From Halalkalibacter alkaliphilus (GTDB lineage: Bacteria > Bacillota > Bacilli > Bacillales > Bacillaceae_D), in assembly GCF_023555415.1 (NCBI RefSeq), contig NZ_JAKRYL010000027.1:1-55636 (forward strand): a stretch of 55,636 nt of DNA, in the 5' to 3' direction. The position numbers and the translations under genes are program-made. Below the pieces are notes generated by a model. That model searched no databases. It saw only the letters and a list, made by a program, of their open reading frames with translations, and was not told where the DNA came from. Numbering within the stretch: the stretch's first letter is position 1; every line of letters begins with the position of its first letter. Positions 53,036-55,636 of the stretch are shown piece after piece.

Positions 53036-53242
53036 ATGGGGAAAAGAGGATGTATTAAGTGTGGCCATACAGAAGCGAAAACGAAAGAAATTGCCACAAC
53101 AGGAACAGGACTTTCGAAAATGTTTGATATTCAACATAATAAGTTTCGGGTAGTGTATTGTACAAATTGTGGATACTCTGAATTTTATAACAGTCAGACA
53201 TCAACAGCATCCAATGTGATTGACTTTTTCTTTGGAGGGTAA
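53036..53242 (+). CDS. Zinc-ribbon nucleic-acid-binding-like protein
   Basis: A 68-residue protein with two CxxC pairs, CIKCGHTEAKTKEIATTGTG (about residues 5-24) and VVYCTNCGYSEFY (about 40-52), forming a small zinc ribbon of the PF09855 type. The C-terminus is short and hydrophobic (VIDFFFGG). GAAGGAGG precedes ATG. Molecular role unknown. Confidence 0.8.
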   Translation: MGKRGCIKCGHTEAKTKEIATTGTGLSKMFDIQHNKFRVVYCTNCGYSEFYNSQTSTASNVIDFFFGG

Positions 53243-54046
53243 ACCAAAAAGAAGCTTAAAAATAGCAATAACTCCACACAAGGCAAGACTCCTATTTAAA
53301 AACTACTCACTGAAGGCTTAAAAAAATTGCAACGGTTCCGCTCATTGCATAGAAGTCAATGAAAAAGGAAAAAGCACCCTTTTTCAGCTAAGTAGTACCT
53401 ATAACGTGGAGAAAATCTAAAATCGCAACCCAAATAACATACGATTTCGTAACATAAATAACTAGGCAAATAACAATACAAACAGCATCAAAAAGCTTGA
53501 GAGAATTTAAAACCCTCAAGCTTTTTTTCTTTAATGTAATGTACTTATAAATTTAAAGCTCCCGATTCTAAAAGTTCATTTAACGCTGACGCTAAAGCGA
53601 ATTTGATAAATAAGCGGAGAAATTCCCCTTAATTAGGAAATAGCACTGAAAATTGTTTAAATACCGTCTCTAGTCTGCAGTCTAACAGAAAAATTTCCGC
53701 TTATTGGCTCTCTTCATACCTCATATTTAAGTTGATTTTCCCTATTTTAATATTGGAACAATCCTCCATCGTTAGTTGGAGAATTGAACTTTCACACATA
53801 AACATATAAATCCTTAATTTTTACTCGAAACAGATTAAATCACAAAATAACAAGTAAAATAGCTCCCTCTTTTACACGATGACAACAGCCATTGTCAAGA
53901 TGTCATTCGGGGTGCTATTTTCTATGTTATTATGAGTCACATTTCTATAAAACGTTGATATATCAACAATATAAGGTATGCGAATTCGAATGCTATTTGC
54001 AGTGTTTCTCCACGGAAACGGAACTACTTATTTCTCAGCGCCTTCC
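53243..54046. other. 800-bp gene-free region with several structured elements
   Basis: No credible gene. It holds a decayed half copy of the dispersed repeat (about 53323-53352: GGCTTAAA...TTCCGCTCATTGC), a terminator hairpin AAGCTTGAG/CTCAAGCTT with a T run (53493-53528), an inverted repeat AATAAGCGGA/TCCGCTTATT 80 bp apart (53609-53705), and a long hairpin at 53856-53921. Confidence 0.6.
53493..53528 (+). terminator. Intrinsic terminator in the gene-free region
   Basis: AAGCTTGAG / CTCAAGCTT followed by seven T on the plus strand, 250 bp after the zinc-ribbon gene. Confidence 0.75.
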
Positions 54047-54499
54047 TTATTTCGCTTCTTGACCTAGGACGCGGTTGACGCGCTTACGTAACATATCCAT
54101 TCCACTTCCCCCAGCTTGGAAATGTCTAAGCTTGCCTTCAGCATCAAATACATAATATGCAGGTACGTATTTGTTTTCAAAAGCATCGGTTAGCTTATGT
54201 TCACTGTCAACAAATGTTGGTTGAATGATATCATGTCCTTGCGCCATAGCTTCTATTACAGACATATCCAAATCCTTTTCAGAACGAGGCATATGTACTG
54301 CGATTACATTAAGCTCATCCTCGTATTCATCACGAAATTCGTTGATTTCTGGCATAGCTTCTTTACACAAACCACAACTTACAGACCAGAAATGAATCAG
54401 TGTTGCTTTCCCACTCTCAAGCAATTCGTCTTTTGTCACCTCTCCATTTAACCATGCTGTAGCACCTGTTAATTCTGGCATTTCTTCACGTAGTTTCAT
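54047..54499 (-). CDS. ykuV: YkuV, thioredoxin-fold thiol-disulfide oxidoreductase
   Basis: A 150-residue cytosolic thioredoxin-like protein. HFWSVSCGLCKEAMPEINEF (about residues 32-51) has the CxxC active site (here CGLC; B. subtilis CHLC), and VPAYYVFDAEGKLRHFQAGGSGMDML matches YkuV. It starts MKLREEMPELTG, like B. subtilis MKLRQPMPELTG. ATG 54499 is used (GGAG nine bases before). It probably helps recycle the peroxiredoxin YkuU. Confidence 0.93.
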   Translation of the reverse strand: MKLREEMPELTGATAWLNGEVTKDELLESGKATLIHFWSVSCGLCKEAMPEINEFRDEYEDELNVIAVHMPRSEKDLDMSVIEAMAQGHDIIQPTFVDSEHKLTDAFENKYVPAYYVFDAEGKLRHFQAGGSGMDMLRKRVNRVLGQEAK

Positions 54500-54554
54500 A
54501 AATTCCACTCCAATTCATCTCTATTTTATATATCAAATCTATTAATTATCATTC

Positions 54555-54913
54555 ACATGTTGCGATGGCTCCACTCTCCGTGCGCCTTTTAGAAGAAACC
54601 CACTTCTAAAAGGCTTAAAACATTACGGCGGCTCCGCTCATGCTCCAAGTTTTACATAATGAGGAAATTACTCTCACCTAAATAGTGCGAACATATTGCG
54701 ATGGCTTCACTCGCCGTGCGCTTTTTAGAAGAAACCCACTTCTAAAAGGCTTAAAGCATTACGGCGGATCCGTTTATGCTCCAAGTTTTACATAATGAGG
54801 AAATTACTCTCACCTAAATAGTGCGAACATGTTGCGATGGCTTCACTCGCCGTGCGCCTTTTAGAAGAAACCCACTTCTAAAAGGCTTAAAACATTACGG
54901 CGGCTCCGCTCAT
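54555..54913. repeat. 136-bp tandem repeat, about 2.6 copies
   Basis: Units begin at 54555, 54691 and 54827 (exact 136-bp spacing); the third stops after about 87 bp. Each contains a perfect or near-perfect 12-bp hairpin GCCTTTTAGAAG-AAACCCA-CTTCTAAAAGGC. Units differ at few positions, so amplification is recent. The core is the same dispersed element as at 10398-10483, in opposite orientation. Confidence 0.88.
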
Positions 54914-54918
54914 CGCTT

Positions 54919-54964
54919 AGATCGTATACATAAAGGTAAAAACACACCTTTATGTATACGATCT
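54919..54964. other. Perfect 19-bp inverted repeat at the ykuU stop codon
   Basis: Arms 54919-54937 and 54946-54964 (AGATCGTATACATAAAGGT and its exact complement) flank an 8-nt loop. The right arm overlaps two bases of the ykuU stop codon. No T run follows on the ykuU strand. Confidence 0.7.
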
Positions 54965-55508
54965 ATAGTGTTTTTTGTCCTGGCTTCCAGTTAGCTGGGC
55001 AAAGACCACCCGTTTGCAACGCTTGTAGAACTCTTAATGTCTCATCTACATCGCGACCAATGTTGTTATGGTTAACAACGGAGTACATCAATTCACCTGC
55101 TGGACTAATGATAAATAAGCCACGAAGAGCTACTCCTTCCTCTTCAACTAATACACCATACTCACGAGATACAACATGATTTGTATCTGCAGCTAATGGA
55201 TAAGCTAACTCTCCAAGTCCATTCTCATCTCTTGCAGTATTAATCCACGCCTTATGTGTATGAATTGTGTCTGTTGAGACACCAATAACTTCCGCATCTA
55301 AATCCTCAAACTCATCAAAACGATCACTTAAGGAAGTAATTTCAGTCGGACATACAAATGTGAAATCCATTGGATAAAAGAAAAGAACTGTCCATTTATC
55401 ATTTTTCATGTTTTCTTCTAAACTTACCTTTGAAAATTCTTTATTAGGCATTACTGCATTCATTTCAAATCGAGGTGCTTGTTTAGCCACCATTCTTCTG
55501 TCTGTCAT
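54963..55508 (-). CDS. ykuU: YkuU, typical 2-Cys peroxiredoxin
   Basis: A 181-residue AhpC/Prx1-type peroxidase. Peroxidatic Cys in FYPMDFTFVCPTEITS (about residue 52), resolving Cys in GGLCPANWKPGQ (about 169). Full length is normal for the family. AAAAGGAG precedes ATG. In B. subtilis it is followed directly by ykuV; here the tandem repeat lies between them. A Fur/Per-type box lies upstream. Confidence 0.94.
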   Translation of the reverse strand: MTDRRMVAKQAPRFEMNAVMPNKEFSKVSLEENMKNDKWTVLFFYPMDFTFVCPTEITSLSDRFDEFEDLDAEVIGVSTDTIHTHKAWINTARDENGLGELAYPLAADTNHVVSREYGVLVEEEGVALRGLFIISPAGELMYSVVNHNNIGRDVDETLRVLQALQTGGLCPANWKPGQKTL

Positions 55509-55523
55509 CTATAACAACTCCTT

Positions 55524-55538
55524 TTTTATAATAATTAT
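55524..55538 (-). promoter_or_regulatory. Fur/Per-type operator upstream of ykuU
   Basis: TTATAATAATTATCA differs at one position from the Per box (TTATAATNATTATAA) and at one from the Fur 7-1-7 box (TGATAATNATTATCA). It is 16-30 bp from the ykuU start. Which regulator binds cannot be told from the site. Confidence 0.65.
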
Positions 55539-55636
55539 CAACTAATTACGTTTATCATTGTATCCAAACTATCTTACTATGTCAACAATAAACGATAATA
55601 ATTTTAAAGAAAGAATAATCATTAACAACACGAACA

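Noticed and set aside
54555-54913. Tandem repeats considered as a CRISPR array
   Set aside because: Period is 136 bp with no unique spacers between repeats and no cas genes; the units are simple tandem copies.

Overview
The window comes from a low-GC, endospore-forming member of the Bacillaceae, most likely a halotolerant or alkaliphilic Bacillus relative. This rests on the spore genes (sspE, sspK, pdaA), Bacillus-type start sites (GGAGG plus ATG/GTG/TTG), a complete ectoine set (ectA, ectB, ectC), and gene order. Most of the window follows the Bacillus subtilis yfj-yfk-yfh-yga chromosome segment, with lineage-specific insertions. I see no phage, plasmid, CRISPR array, rRNA gene or intact insertion sequence.

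Layout. 0-12 kb: ygxA, ygzB, perR, a c-di-AMP receptor paralogue, bcp, a K+ channel, hemL, an aromatic-acid exporter-like protein, the ygaD ABC exporter, ntdP (ygaC), sspE, fabL, yfhS and a quinone-oxidoreductase-like gene. 12-18.3 kb is an accessory nitrate-type uptake module. A Tat-signal lipoprotein (nrtA), permease and ATPase run into tatA and tatC on the minus strand. Divergent from them are an ANTAR-domain regulator and a TrpD2/YbiB-like gene. The nrt leader carries hexaloop hairpins overlapping a terminator, as expected for ANTAR antitermination. 18.4-26 kb: mutY, yfhP, yfhJ, sspK, yfhH, recX, yfhF, a GNAT gene behind an unusual tRNA-like/T-box-like leader, and yfhE. 26-28.7 kb: ectA, ectB, ectC, with a hairpin and a dispersed repeat between ectB and ectC. 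28.8-43.4 kb: a sporulation-type kinase, a hydroxyacid dehydrogenase, an rRNA methyltransferase, pdaA, class I fumarase, yfkAB, yfkD, a YczE-like protein and a MATE exporter. 43.6-55.6 kb: OsmC-like protein, MFS, an MBL hydrolase, a DnaA-box cluster, an FbpB-like small protein, cydAB, an M3 peptidase, an Lrp regulator, a ggt relic and the ykuU/ykuV peroxiredoxin-thioredoxin pair, separated by a 136-bp tandem repeat.

How the genes work together. Peroxide defence recurs: perR with its own Per box, bcp, and ykuU with a Fur/Per-type box. The nrt-tat-ANTAR block looks like one unit: the substrate-binding protein needs Tat export, tatAC lies in the same run of genes, and an antiterminator probably controls the leader. 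The ect genes make the compatible solute ectoine.

The least expected items are the ANTAR leader with three hexaloops, the tRNA-like attenuator before the GNAT gene, the DnaA-box cluster at 47254-47329, and a repeat family whose central hairpin keeps its loop while its stem covaries. All functional calls come from reading motifs and remembered families; no database search was run.
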